IMG/VR virus record: IMGVR_UViG_3300000239_000011 | Location: 1-37,079 of that record | From: a virus | Reading direction: 5' to 3' (one strand) | DNA length: 37,079 nucleotides | In this document: piece after piece, positions 11,369 through 17,128 of the stretch | Numbering within the stretch: position 1 is the first letter of the stretch | How the letters are laid out: each line of letters starts with the position of its first letter | The notes under the pieces: generated by a model | The model's input: the letters and a program-made list of their open reading frames with translations, nothing else | Database searches by the model: none | What the model was told of the DNA's origin: nothing | Translations under genes and position numbers: made by a program

Positions 11369-12472
11369 ATGTGTGTAATACTTATTAAACAAAGTGATAA
11401 GCAATTATCAAAAACTATTCTGAGGACATCCTCAAAAATAAATCCCCACGGATTGGGGATTGTGTGGCTCGACACTTACGAGACAACCTATCACAAATCT
11501 TCCGCTTGGAAGACACTTGTAACAGACAGACCTTTCATCGCTCATTTCAGATATGCAACCAAAGGTATAGTTAACAAGGCCAACACCCATCCTTTTATAT
11601 GTGGTAAAAATACAGATGAATTACTGATGCACAATGGAACCATACCTAATATAGGTGCGGATGCTAAGTCAGATTCAAGGATGCTTGCTGAGTATCTTGG
11701 AGATATGCCAAGGCACTCTTGGGCTGAGGAATTAGCTGAGTATGATTCAAGATTTGTTACCATCAACACAAGGACTAGAACCTTTCAGATTTACAACAAA
11801 GAACTTTGGACTAAGCAAGCCGATGTATGGTACAGCAAAGACAATGTAATAAAGAACAGCCTTGTAGCTGTGTATGGTACACTTAAGAAAGGGAACAACA
11901 ACTACTATCATTACCTTAGAAACGAAACCTTTGTAGGCAAAGGTACAACGACTATGAAGTATCCGATGATTGTGCCAGGACTACCTTATGTAATAGACAA
12001 GCCAGGCAAGGGTCATCATATTGATATCGATTTGTTTGCGGTCAGCAATACAGCAATGAAGTCACTCGATATGCTTGAGGGACATCCAACTCATTACAAG
12101 AGAAGAGAGATAACAGTACTCGTCAAAGGCAAGGTCTATAAGGCTTGGCTATACTTTGGACAGAACCAAGAGTACAAAGGCAAGCAATTACATAGCACTT
12201 ATGAGAAACAGTATCCTAAGTTTACCCTAAGAGGTAACTCCAATTATACTGATTGGTCTAAGCCAACCTACACTCCACCTTGGAGATTGGAAATGGAAAC
12301 AGAGAGTGTCGAGCACGACACTCCTTGTTTTGAAAAAACCTATGACAACTCAACACACTATTGCCCCGATTGTGGGCAAGCGACAGAGGTAGACCCGTAC
12401 TCTTTGGAGTGGTGGTGTCACTCGTGTCAGAAGTTTGAGACAGAGGAAGTAATGAATCAATTTAAATTTTAA
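11369..12472 (+). CDS. Fusion: class II glutamine amidotransferase, GGCT and zinc ribbon
   Basis: This 367-residue protein has three domains. Residues 1-155 are a class II (Ntn) glutamine amidotransferase: catalytic Cys2 in MCVILIK, NPHGLG (25-30), AHFRYATKG (58-66), THPF (73-76), MHNGTI (87-92) and SDSR (101-104). Residues 165-275 are a gamma-glutamylcyclotransferase (AIG2-like): VYGTLKKG (168-175) and LEGHPTHYKRREI (236-248) with the catalytic Glu237. The C-terminus is a zinc ribbon (Cys332, Cys335, Cys350, Cys353). The first domain would release ammonia or cleave an amide; the second would release gamma-glutamyl groups as 5-oxoproline. Amidoligase_2 genes are known to neighbour each domain type, so the gene at 9221 is a likely partner. 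It has its own promoter at 11284. The domains are clear; the pathway is inferred. Confidence 0.88.
   Translation: MCVILIKQSDKQLSKTILRTSSKINPHGLGIVWLDTYETTYHKSSAWKTLVTDRPFIAHFRYATKGIVNKANTHPFICGKNTDELLMHNGTIPNIGADAKSDSRMLAEYLGDMPRHSWAEELAEYDSRFVTINTRTRTFQIYNKELWTKQADVWYSKDNVIKNSLVAVYGTLKKGNNNYYHYLRNETFVGKGTTTMKYPMIVPGLPYVIDKPGKGHHIDIDLFAVSNTAMKSLDMLEGHPTHYKRREITVLVKGKVYKAWLYFGQNQEYKGKQLHSTYEKQYPKFTLRGNSNYTDWSKPTYTPPWRLEMETESVEHDTPCFEKTYDNSTHYCPDCGQATEVDPYSLEWWCHSCQKFETEEVMNQFKF
12306..12321. repeat. In-gene palindrome GTGTCG-AGCA-CGACAC
   Basis: An exact copy of the dispersed palindrome lies inside the GATase-GGCT gene, read as codons for Ser-Val-Glu-His-Asp-Thr in the linker before the zinc ribbon. 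The stem extends by two pairs (GA...TC). Confidence 0.8.
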
Positions 12473-12476
12473 GATT

Positions 12477-12689
12477 ATGAACAAACCTAAATGGCGCGGC
12501 CATGCACAAAAGAAAGCCCAACGCGAAACAAAAGAGTGGGCGGAGAAACTATCCGATGAGGATAGAACTAGGATGAATATACCTAGACCAAGAACTCAAG
12601 GAGAACTTGTGTTCAAAAAAAGGGTGGACCCCTTTATTGATTTTGCTTTAGAAAATCTAATGCAACACCTTAACACTAAAAAGAAATAA
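12477..12689 (+). CDS. Small basic hypothetical protein, 70 aa
   Basis: The product starts MNKPKWRGHAQKKAQRETKE and carries a helical, charged N-terminal half and the segment PRPRTQGELVFKKRVDPFID. It starts 4 bases after the GATase-GGCT gene, so the two are on one transcript. No domain recognised. Confidence 0.68.
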   Translation: MNKPKWRGHAQKKAQRETKEWAEKLSDEDRTRMNIPRPRTQGELVFKKRVDPFIDFALENLMQHLNTKKK

Positions 12690-12691
12690 CA

Positions 12692-12925
12692 ATGAGCAAT
12701 TTATTAAATTTAACAAGTAAATTTTTATTGATGTCAGAACTATTATGTGATACCGATGAAGAAAAGGTAGCCAATAAACAGAAAATAGTTTTTGCTACAA
12801 TGAAAAATGCCAACCCATATTGGGAACAGCCCTCTAATTGGGATGAACTACCAACTGATGAAAAACTCAGAAGACTAAATGAAATTCAAAAATTCTTAAA
12901 AGAAAATAATCATGACAAATCTTAA
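12692..12925 (+). CDS. Hypothetical acidic protein, 77 aa
   Basis: The product MSNLLNLTSKFLLMSELLCD and onward is helical, with the segment NPYWEQPSNWDELPTDEKLR in the middle and KFLKENNHDKS at the end. It follows the 70-residue gene by 2 bases and overlaps the next gene by 14 bases. No family recognised; it looks like one of the small early genes common at this place in phage genomes. Confidence 0.68.
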   Translation: MSNLLNLTSKFLLMSELLCDTDEEKVANKQKIVFATMKNANPYWEQPSNWDELPTDEKLRRLNEIQKFLKENNHDKS

Positions 12926-13202
12926 ATCACTTGATAAAAAAATCGAAAGACTAACTAAAAAGTATGACCCGGAAAAATTAAAAATTCATTGGCAAAAAAA
13001 AGTAGCCAAGGAATTGGTGGGCAGAAAAATTAAAACTGTAAGATACCTCACTAAGGAGGAGGCCGGAGATTGGTGGAGTGTGCCAATCGCTATTCAATTA
13101 GATAATGGAAAATGGTTAACTCCTATGAGAGATGACGAAGGTAATGACGGTGGTGCAATTCACACAACCATTGAAGGATTACCTTGTATACCAACTATGT
13201 AA
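12912..13202 (+). CDS. Conserved-type phage protein with WWSVPIAIQLDNG motif, 96 aa
   Basis: The N-terminal third is basic and helical (MTNLKSLDKKIERLTKKYDP). The rest reads GRKIKTVRYLTKEEAGDWWS, VPIAIQLDNGKWLTPMRDDE, GNDGGAIHTT and LPCIPTM. I recall the pattern (V)GRKI..VR.L...EA...W...PI.L.LD.G.WLTPM.DDEGN..GA as a widespread small domain of unknown function in phages and bacteria. It probably forms a compact beta-rich domain. It overlaps the previous gene by 14 bases. No reaction can be assigned. Confidence 0.72.
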   Translation: MTNLKSLDKKIERLTKKYDPEKLKIHWQKKVAKELVGRKIKTVRYLTKEEAGDWWSVPIAIQLDNGKWLTPMRDDEGNDGGAIHTTIEGLPCIPTM

Positions 13203-13204
13203 TT

Positions 13205-13315
13205 ATGAAACCAACTTATTTATCTAAGTGCTGCGATGCACTACCTTATGGCAACGAAATTGGATACAGTAGGTGTTCAATGTGCGGAGATAACTGCACC
13301 TTTTATACAATATAA
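13205..13315 (+). CDS. Tiny zinc-ribbon protein, 36 aa
   Basis: The frame MKPTYLSKCCDALPYGNEIG, then YSRCSMCGDNCTFYTI, carries CC and CxxC pairs about 14 residues apart, the layout of a small zinc ribbon. It fits between the genes at 12912 and 13326 with 2 and 10 base gaps. Zinc binding is inferred from cysteine spacing; partners are unknown. Confidence 0.66.
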   Translation: MKPTYLSKCCDALPYGNEIGYSRCSMCGDNCTFYTI

Positions 13316-13325
13316 AAAAATAATT

Positions 13326-13565
13326 ATGGAAAGAACAACAGAAGTACCTAAGTGGTTCAAACAAATTGGCGGAACAGTTTACACCGAAGGAGCGATAGTA
13401 GAAAATCGTTTTGGCGGAGACTCTTACCAATTAAATAATGTTGAACTTAGTATATACGATTATCTTATGGGGTGTGAACTCATCGGAGATTGGGAAGGTG
13501 TGAGAAAAGGCCTTGACTTTTTTAGAACTCATAATGCAAAAGCATATATGGTTCTGTTAGATTAA
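13326..13565 (+). CDS. Conserved-type phage protein ending AKAYMVLLD, 79 aa
   Basis: The start MERTTEVPKWFKQIGGTVYT at 13326 is preferred to an in-frame ATG at 13236, which would run through the zinc-ribbon gene. The pattern GDSYQLNNVELSIYDYLMG, then GLDFFRTHNAKAYMVLLD, is one I recall from many phage proteins of 80-100 residues that end in AYMVLLD, with no known function. A terminator follows 27 bases after the stop, closing the transcript that begins at the 11284 promoter. Confidence 0.72.
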   Translation: MERTTEVPKWFKQIGGTVYTEGAIVENRFGGDSYQLNNVELSIYDYLMGCELIGDWEGVRKGLDFFRTHNAKAYMVLLD

Positions 13566-13592
13566 GAAAATTAATTTTAGTTTTAATGTTGG

Positions 13593-13618
13593 AGCAGGTC
13601 GAAAGGCCTGCTTTTTTT
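13593..13618 (+). terminator. Intrinsic terminator with GAAA tetraloop
   Basis: Stem AGCAGGTC / GGCCTGCT (13593-13600 with 13605-13612, one T-G pair) is capped by GAAA and followed by a T run to 13618. It ends the 11369-13565 operon. Confidence 0.88.
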
Positions 13619-13629
13619 ATGCCCTACAA

Positions 13630-13661
13630 TTTGGTAATGCAAAACTTATACACTATCTTTG
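13630..13661 (+). promoter_or_regulatory. Bacteroidota promoter
   Basis: TTTG (13630-13633), a 20-base spacer and TATCTTTG (13654-13661) match the consensus, with the same ATTTGGTA extension as at 11284. It lies directly after a terminator and about 28 bases before the gene start at 13689. Confidence 0.82.
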
Positions 13662-13688
13662 AACTATTGTTTAACTAAATATAAATTT

Positions 13689-14030
13689 ATGAGTAACTTA
13701 GATAAAGTAATGAAAAAGGTTTTAGACATTGACATCAAGTCAATTCAAGAACTAGATAAAGAAATGAATCAGAAGATAAAAGATAATTTTGATTTGTTAG
13801 AATTTAAAACTCATCCTTGCGGTAGTGGAGTCAGAGCGACTTATCCTATTGACAAGGATAATGACAAAGGACTGCTTATCTCAGTTGTAGGAGGAGATAA
13901 TTTCTACGGAGATGGAAAGGCAAGCTTTGAGGTAGGGATTTGCTTAGGCGGGTCTGTTGCAGTAGCTGGGTGGAAATCCAAGTACGAGGTGGCAGCTTTA
14001 ATTGAAATGCTAAGTGATTTTAATTCATAA
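13689..14030 (+). CDS. Hypothetical protein, 113 aa
   Basis: The ATG at 13689 (MSNLDKVMKKVLDIDIKSIQ) is chosen because the promoter -7 element ends at 13661; a TTG further upstream falls inside it. The N-terminal third is helical and charged. The rest alternates glycine and hydrophobic residues (LLISVVGGDNFYGDGKASFE, then CLGGSVAVAGW), suggesting a beta sheet, and ends with a helix (KYEVAALIEMLSDFN). It is transcribed alone from its own promoter; another promoter follows its stop directly. Function unknown. Confidence 0.68.
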   Translation: MSNLDKVMKKVLDIDIKSIQELDKEMNQKIKDNFDLLEFKTHPCGSGVRATYPIDKDNDKGLLISVVGGDNFYGDGKASFEVGICLGGSVAVAGWKSKYEVAALIEMLSDFNS

Positions 14031-14033
14031 TAA

Positions 14034-14065
14034 TTTGGTAGCAAAATATTAATGAACTATATTTA
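14034..14065 (+). promoter_or_regulatory. Candidate Bacteroidota promoter for the replication run
   Basis: TTTG (14034-14037), 20 bases, then TATATTTA (14058-14065) fits the consensus except for the last base. It shares the ATTTGGTA extension of the 11284 and 13630 promoters. The -7 element ends 8 bases before the ATG at 14074, so the leader would be extremely short. Confidence 0.66.
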
Positions 14066-14073
14066 CACTAACT

Positions 14074-14301
14074 ATGATAAACCCTTACAATGATTGTTCA
14101 GTTTGCGACTCCTCTAACCTAGTCTTAAAAGATTCTAGTTACAAGGGGGAGTGGACTGAGCAAGATTATAAATGTGAGGAGTGTGGTAAAGAACAGACAA
14201 CATACTTTGACTTTGTTTATTACTTACCAAAAATTAAATTAAATCCAACTACAAATGAAACAACTACAAACACTCTACCAAAACTACAGACGAGTAGCTA
14301 G
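14074..14301 (+). CDS. Small zinc-ribbon protein, 75 aa
   Basis: The product starts MINPYNDCSVCDSSNLVLKD and has CSVC (8-11) and CEEC (34-37), two pairs about 23 residues apart, a classical zinc ribbon. The C-terminal part (LNPTTNETTTNTLPKLQTSS) is low complexity and lies in the overlap with the next gene. It probably binds nucleic acid or a protein partner. It begins the long early run that continues to the primase-helicase. Confidence 0.7.
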   Translation: MINPYNDCSVCDSSNLVLKDSSYKGEWTEQDYKCEECGKEQTTYFDFVYYLPKIKLNPTTNETTTNTLPKLQTSS

Positions 14302-14545
14302 ACATAGGAGATATCTTTATGATAGGATATTAGAAACTAGAAACAAGTGTGTGCGTATCCTACTTAGGATTGATTGTTCAACCAACCTTGAGATTCAAAA
14401 AAAATCAAGAAAGAGAAAATACGAAACGAAAAAATATTTTATTTGTAGAGTAGCCGAAGATGATATACATTTACTTTCAATGGCTAGAAAATATTTATTA
14501 CTAACACAGAAATATAAAAGAAAATTAAAATACTTAAACCTATAA
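14255..14545 (+). CDS. Very basic hypothetical protein, 96 aa
   Basis: The product MKQLQTLYQNYRRVARHRRY and onward is highly basic and helical throughout, with KKSRKRKYETKKYFICRVAE in the middle. Its first 47 bases overlap the zinc-ribbon gene in another frame. Charge suggests nucleic-acid binding, but no motif is recognised. The overlap is longer than usual, so the true start could be a later codon. Confidence 0.6.
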   Translation: MKQLQTLYQNYRRVARHRRYLYDRILETRNKCVRILLRIDCSTNLEIQKKSRKRKYETKKYFICRVAEDDIHLLSMARKYLLLTQKYKRKLKYLNL

Positions 14546-14547
14546 CT

Positions 14548-14721
14548 ATGACTGCACAAGAATCACAAAACAATTATTTACTACAGAGCAATGAAGCACT
14601 TCGTAATCTTATTAAAAAAGCTAATAACGATGTAGGCTTTTTGTTGTCGCATAAACCTATGATGACAGAGCAAGAGCAAGACATTCGCTTGAGTAAAATA
14701 AAGCAATCTTTAAATATTTAA
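14548..14721 (+). CDS. Small hypothetical protein, 57 aa
   Basis: The frame MTAQESQNNYLLQSNEALRN and onward fits between the basic protein and the DnaA-like gene with 2-base gaps on each side. It is helical with a short central segment FLLSHKPMMTEQEQDIRLSK. No domain recognised. The tight spacing supports it being a real gene. Confidence 0.62.
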   Translation: MTAQESQNNYLLQSNEALRNLIKKANNDVGFLLSHKPMMTEQEQDIRLSKIKQSLNI

Positions 14722-14723
14722 TT

Positions 14724-15029
14724 ATGAAATATAAATTATTCAAAAAATTTATTGAAAGAATCTTAGACCACATGGAAATTTCTCATGGCGATTTGTTTGA
14801 CAAGTCCAAAAAGAAATCAGTCGTAATGGCTAGACAGTTATTATACTACTTATGCTACAACAGAGGAATGGGAGCATCAGAAATAAAAGAGTATATGGCT
14901 AGAGAAGGTCAGTCAGTAGAGCATACTACTATCCTTCATGGAATAAAATCAATTGGCAAAGCTATTGCAGAGGATGCAGACTTACTAGTAATTTATGATA
15001 ATCTAATTACAGAGTCTGTTGAATTATAG
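14724..15029 (+). CDS. DnaA domain IV-like DNA-binding protein
   Basis: Residues about 33-75 follow the DNA-binding domain IV of DnaA: VVMARQLLYYLCYNRGMGAS, EIKEYM and SVEHTTILHGIKSI. The HTT.LHG.K segment is the signature that reads DHTTV..A..K in DnaA. The protein has only 101 residues and lacks the AAA+ part, so it cannot be a full initiator. Phages use such stand-alone domains to bind DnaA-box-like sites, either to recruit or block initiation. A second one is encoded at 22072. The domain call is firm; its target site is unknown. Confidence 0.82.
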   Translation: MKYKLFKKFIERILDHMEISHGDLFDKSKKKSVVMARQLLYYLCYNRGMGASEIKEYMAREGQSVEHTTILHGIKSIGKAIAEDADLLVIYDNLITESVEL

Positions 15030-15438
15030 TTTGGATGAAATATATAATGAAGCAGTATCTCATTACAAATCTAAACACTTGCAAAGTAAAGAACACGAGT
15101 CTTGTATATTCTTGGGTGTTAAAATTACCAAAGACTATGCAACGGGGGAGATTAAAATTTTTGACCCCTCCAAGAGTAACAACTATTACATAGAACTAGA
15201 CATTAATCTTTATGAATTATTTTTTGAAGAGGGGTGGACTAGGGCGGTACTAAAAATAACTTTAGAGAAATACAAATCTAAATTAGAAAGAATAAAACAA
15301 AGTATTAATAATGAAGTTAACAACAACGCCAGTCAAAAAAGATTGAATTTCTTTAGAGATGCTAGAGAACAAATCTTAAAAAAATATTATAAATTAACAC
15401 TTAAATTAAATACTAATGACTACACTAAGAACAACTAA
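15019..15438 (+). CDS. Conserved-type phage protein of unknown function, about 139 aa
   Basis: No in-frame ATG lies near the start, so a TTG is needed: 15019 (overlapping the previous gene by 11 bases) or 15031 just after its stop. The sequence LDEIYNEAVSHYKSKHLQSK, HESCIFLGVKITKDYATGEI, EEGWTRAVLKITLEKYKSKL and a basic helical C-terminus match a pattern I recall from early regions of marine Bacteroidota phages, with no function assigned. Its end overlaps the next gene by 23 bases, so it is embedded in the recombination operon. Confidence 0.72.
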   Translation: MNYSLDEIYNEAVSHYKSKHLQSKEHESCIFLGVKITKDYATGEIKIFDPSKSNNYYIELDINLYELFFEEGWTRAVLKITLEKYKSKLERIKQSINNEVNNNASQKRLNFFRDAREQILKKYYKLTLKLNTNDYTKNN

Positions 15439-16000
15439 CATTCAAGGAACACCTTATGTTGAGGTCAGTGAAAGACTAAAACATTTTCGTTCTACTTATA
15501 TCGGATACAGTTTGATATCCGAAATCGTTGACATCAACGATACATCTATTACTATTAAGGCTACAATTTTTGATGATAAACAAAACCCGATTGCGTCTGG
15601 GATTGCTCAAGAAGTAAAGGGAAGTTCATTCATTAACAAGACAAGTCATGTAGAGAACTGTGAAACCTCAGCGTGGGGTAGAGCTCTAGCTAACTTTGGA
15701 ATTGGAATAGATGCAGCAGTTGCATCCTACAATGAAGTAGCTAACGCTAAACTAAATCAAACTAAAACCAAGGTAGAGAAAGTAGAAGAACCGGACTTAC
15801 CTTTAAAGGATTTTGATTTAGCAGAGGTGCTAGGCGGAATTAATTGGTATAAAGAAAACAAACCTGAGATGTCTGAGGAAGATATCTTTAAAAAAATTGT
15901 GGACACCTACAAAGATGTAGATGATGTAAAAATTAAACTAATAAAAGAAAAAACAGATGGCAAAGCTAAACCTAAAAAAAGAAATAGAAAAACTGCGTAG
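15416..16000 (+). CDS. Putative ERF/Sak-like single-strand annealing protein
   Basis: The 194-residue product starts MTTLRTTNIQGTPYVEVSER. It has a beta-rich part (EIVDINDTSITIKATIFDD, about 36-54) and the conserved block SSFINKTSHVENCETSAWGR followed by ALANFGIGIDAAVAS (70-104), then a charged tail ending KAKPKKRNRKTA. The N.TS..ENCETSA.GRAL...G block is found in a phage family that I associate with ERF-type annealing proteins. The next gene encodes a PDDEXK nuclease, the usual exonuclease partner of such proteins. Together they would carry out single-strand annealing recombination. The family name is moderately certain. Confidence 0.62.
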   Translation: MTTLRTTNIQGTPYVEVSERLKHFRSTYIGYSLISEIVDINDTSITIKATIFDDKQNPIASGIAQEVKGSSFINKTSHVENCETSAWGRALANFGIGIDAAVASYNEVANAKLNQTKTKVEKVEEPDLPLKDFDLAEVLGGINWYKENKPEMSEEDIFKKIVDTYKDVDDVKIKLIKEKTDGKAKPKKRNRKTA

Positions 16001-16748
16001 CGATGAGTTCTATTACGGAGAAGGGGGTTCCAAATATCTGAGCAATTCGGATTGTAAAGTTTTATTTGAAGACCCCGCTCAGTTTAGAGTTAAAGTTAAT
16101 GAGAACGAAAACCTAGCAAAAGGCAGGCTCTTTCATCAGCTGTTATTAGAACCTAAAAAAAGTAATGAGTTTATAACTTATGATGGCGGTGTTCGTAACG
16201 CAGCTTACAGAGAATTTTTGAAAGAAAATAACTTGGGCTTTGCTTTGAAAACCAGTGAAGCAGATGAGGTTAAAGAAATGGCTGCGTGGTTTTTGGATGA
16301 GTCCAATACTAAAACGGCTAGTCTTAGAGAATACATCTATAGGTTTGGCGCTAAGTATGAAGAGCCTATGATTAAAGAATTACACGGCCATCTCTTTAAA
16401 GGAAAAGCGGATGTCGTTAGTGATAATATAATTATAGATATAAAAACTACGGCTGATATATATAGGTTTCCTAACCTAGCAAGTAATTATTTTTATGATA
16501 CACAAGCATACATTTATCAAGAACTATTTGAAATGCCAATGGTGTTCTTTGTTATAGGAAAAACAAAAAAGAAATATGGTGTGTTTGATGAGGACTACTA
16601 CGATGTAGCAGTATTCAATACCTCCCCAGAGTTTATAGCTAAGGGGAAGGCGAAAGTAGAACATGCGTTAAATCATTACAGCATGTACTATGGTAAAAGT
16701 AAAACTGAATCAATAAAAGATATAGTTTTTAAAGGAGTATTAACATAA
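15957..16748 (+). CDS. PDDEXK-type exonuclease (RecE/YqaJ-like)
   Basis: The 263-residue protein has KGRLFHQLLLEPKK (about 55-68), LFKGKADVVSDNIIIDIKTT (about 146-165) and YFYDTQAYIYQELF. These are the catalytic aspartate, the D-x-K pair and the helical Q-x-x-Y motif of PDDEXK exonucleases that accompany phage recombinases. It would resect double-stranded ends to give single strands for the upstream annealing protein. The start at 15957 overlaps that gene by 44 bases. The nuclease fold is well supported by motif order; polarity cannot be told. Confidence 0.86.
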   Translation: MAKLNLKKEIEKLRSDEFYYGEGGSKYLSNSDCKVLFEDPAQFRVKVNENENLAKGRLFHQLLLEPKKSNEFITYDGGVRNAAYREFLKENNLGFALKTSEADEVKEMAAWFLDESNTKTASLREYIYRFGAKYEEPMIKELHGHLFKGKADVVSDNIIIDIKTTADIYRFPNLASNYFYDTQAYIYQELFEMPMVFFVIGKTKKKYGVFDEDYYDVAVFNTSPEFIAKGKAKVEHALNHYSMYYGKSKTESIKDIVFKGVLT

Positions 16749-16757
16749 ATAAAAAAA

Positions 16758-17036
16758 ATGAGTCAAGAAAAATATGTACACAAAGAGGGAAGCGGTTCTC
16801 TATTCAAAAATAGTTATAAAGAAAAAGAGAATCAACCTGACCTAAAAGGCACGATGACTGGCCTTGATGGTAAAGAGTATGAAGTCGCTGCATGGTATGG
16901 TAAAACACAAGCAGGCGATGACAAGTTATCACTCAAACAAAGTCTTCCATATAAAAAGGAAGAGAGTGAGGCTACATTAATAAATAAAGATGAAGCCAAA
17001 AAGCTTAAAGAGGGAGCAGATAATTTCCCATTTTAA
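16758..17036 (+). CDS. Small protein with SSB-like acidic NFPF tail, 92 aa
   Basis: The product starts MSQEKYVHKEGSGSLFKNSY and contains GTMTGLDGKEYEVAAWYGKT and KLSLKQSLPYKKEE, short beta-strand-like segments, and ends GADNFPF. The terminal acidic stretch with a final PF resembles the partner-binding tail of single-stranded DNA-binding proteins. Placed between the nuclease and the primase-helicase, it may be the phage single-strand binding protein or a small DUF736-like relative. The role is inference. Confidence 0.6.
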   Translation: MSQEKYVHKEGSGSLFKNSYKEKENQPDLKGTMTGLDGKEYEVAAWYGKTQAGDDKLSLKQSLPYKKEESEATLINKDEAKKLKEGADNFPF

Positions 17037-17062
17037 GATTCATATTAATTAGTTTTAAAGTT

Positions 17063-17111
17063 GAAGAGAGAGTTGTCGAAACAGGGTCATTATCCTCAGA
17101 CCTCTCTCTTC
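17063..17111 (+). other. Long hairpin before the primase-helicase gene
   Basis: A perfect 10-bp stem GAAGAGAGAG / CTCTCTCTTC (17063-17072 with 17102-17111) encloses 29 bases and ends 17 bases before the TTG start of the next gene. A short T-rich stretch follows, so it could attenuate transcription or control translation of the primase. Its function is not shown by the sequence. Confidence 0.6.
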
Positions 17112-17128
17112 TTTAAAAAGATAAATCA

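Noticed and set aside
12851-12866. CTGATGAAAAAC in the 12692-12925 gene as a third hammerhead core.
   Set aside because: No stem II or separate GAAA with pairing flanks is present; it is ordinary coding sequence.
13236-13325. An N-terminal extension of the 13326-13565 gene from an ATG at 13236.
   Set aside because: It would overlap a well-formed zinc-ribbon frame at 13205-13315, and the conserved part starts after 13326.
17063-17111. GTCGAAACAG inside the hairpin before the primase matches part of hammerhead 2.
   Set aside because: No CTGANGA lies on the same strand at the right place, so only a hairpin is reported.
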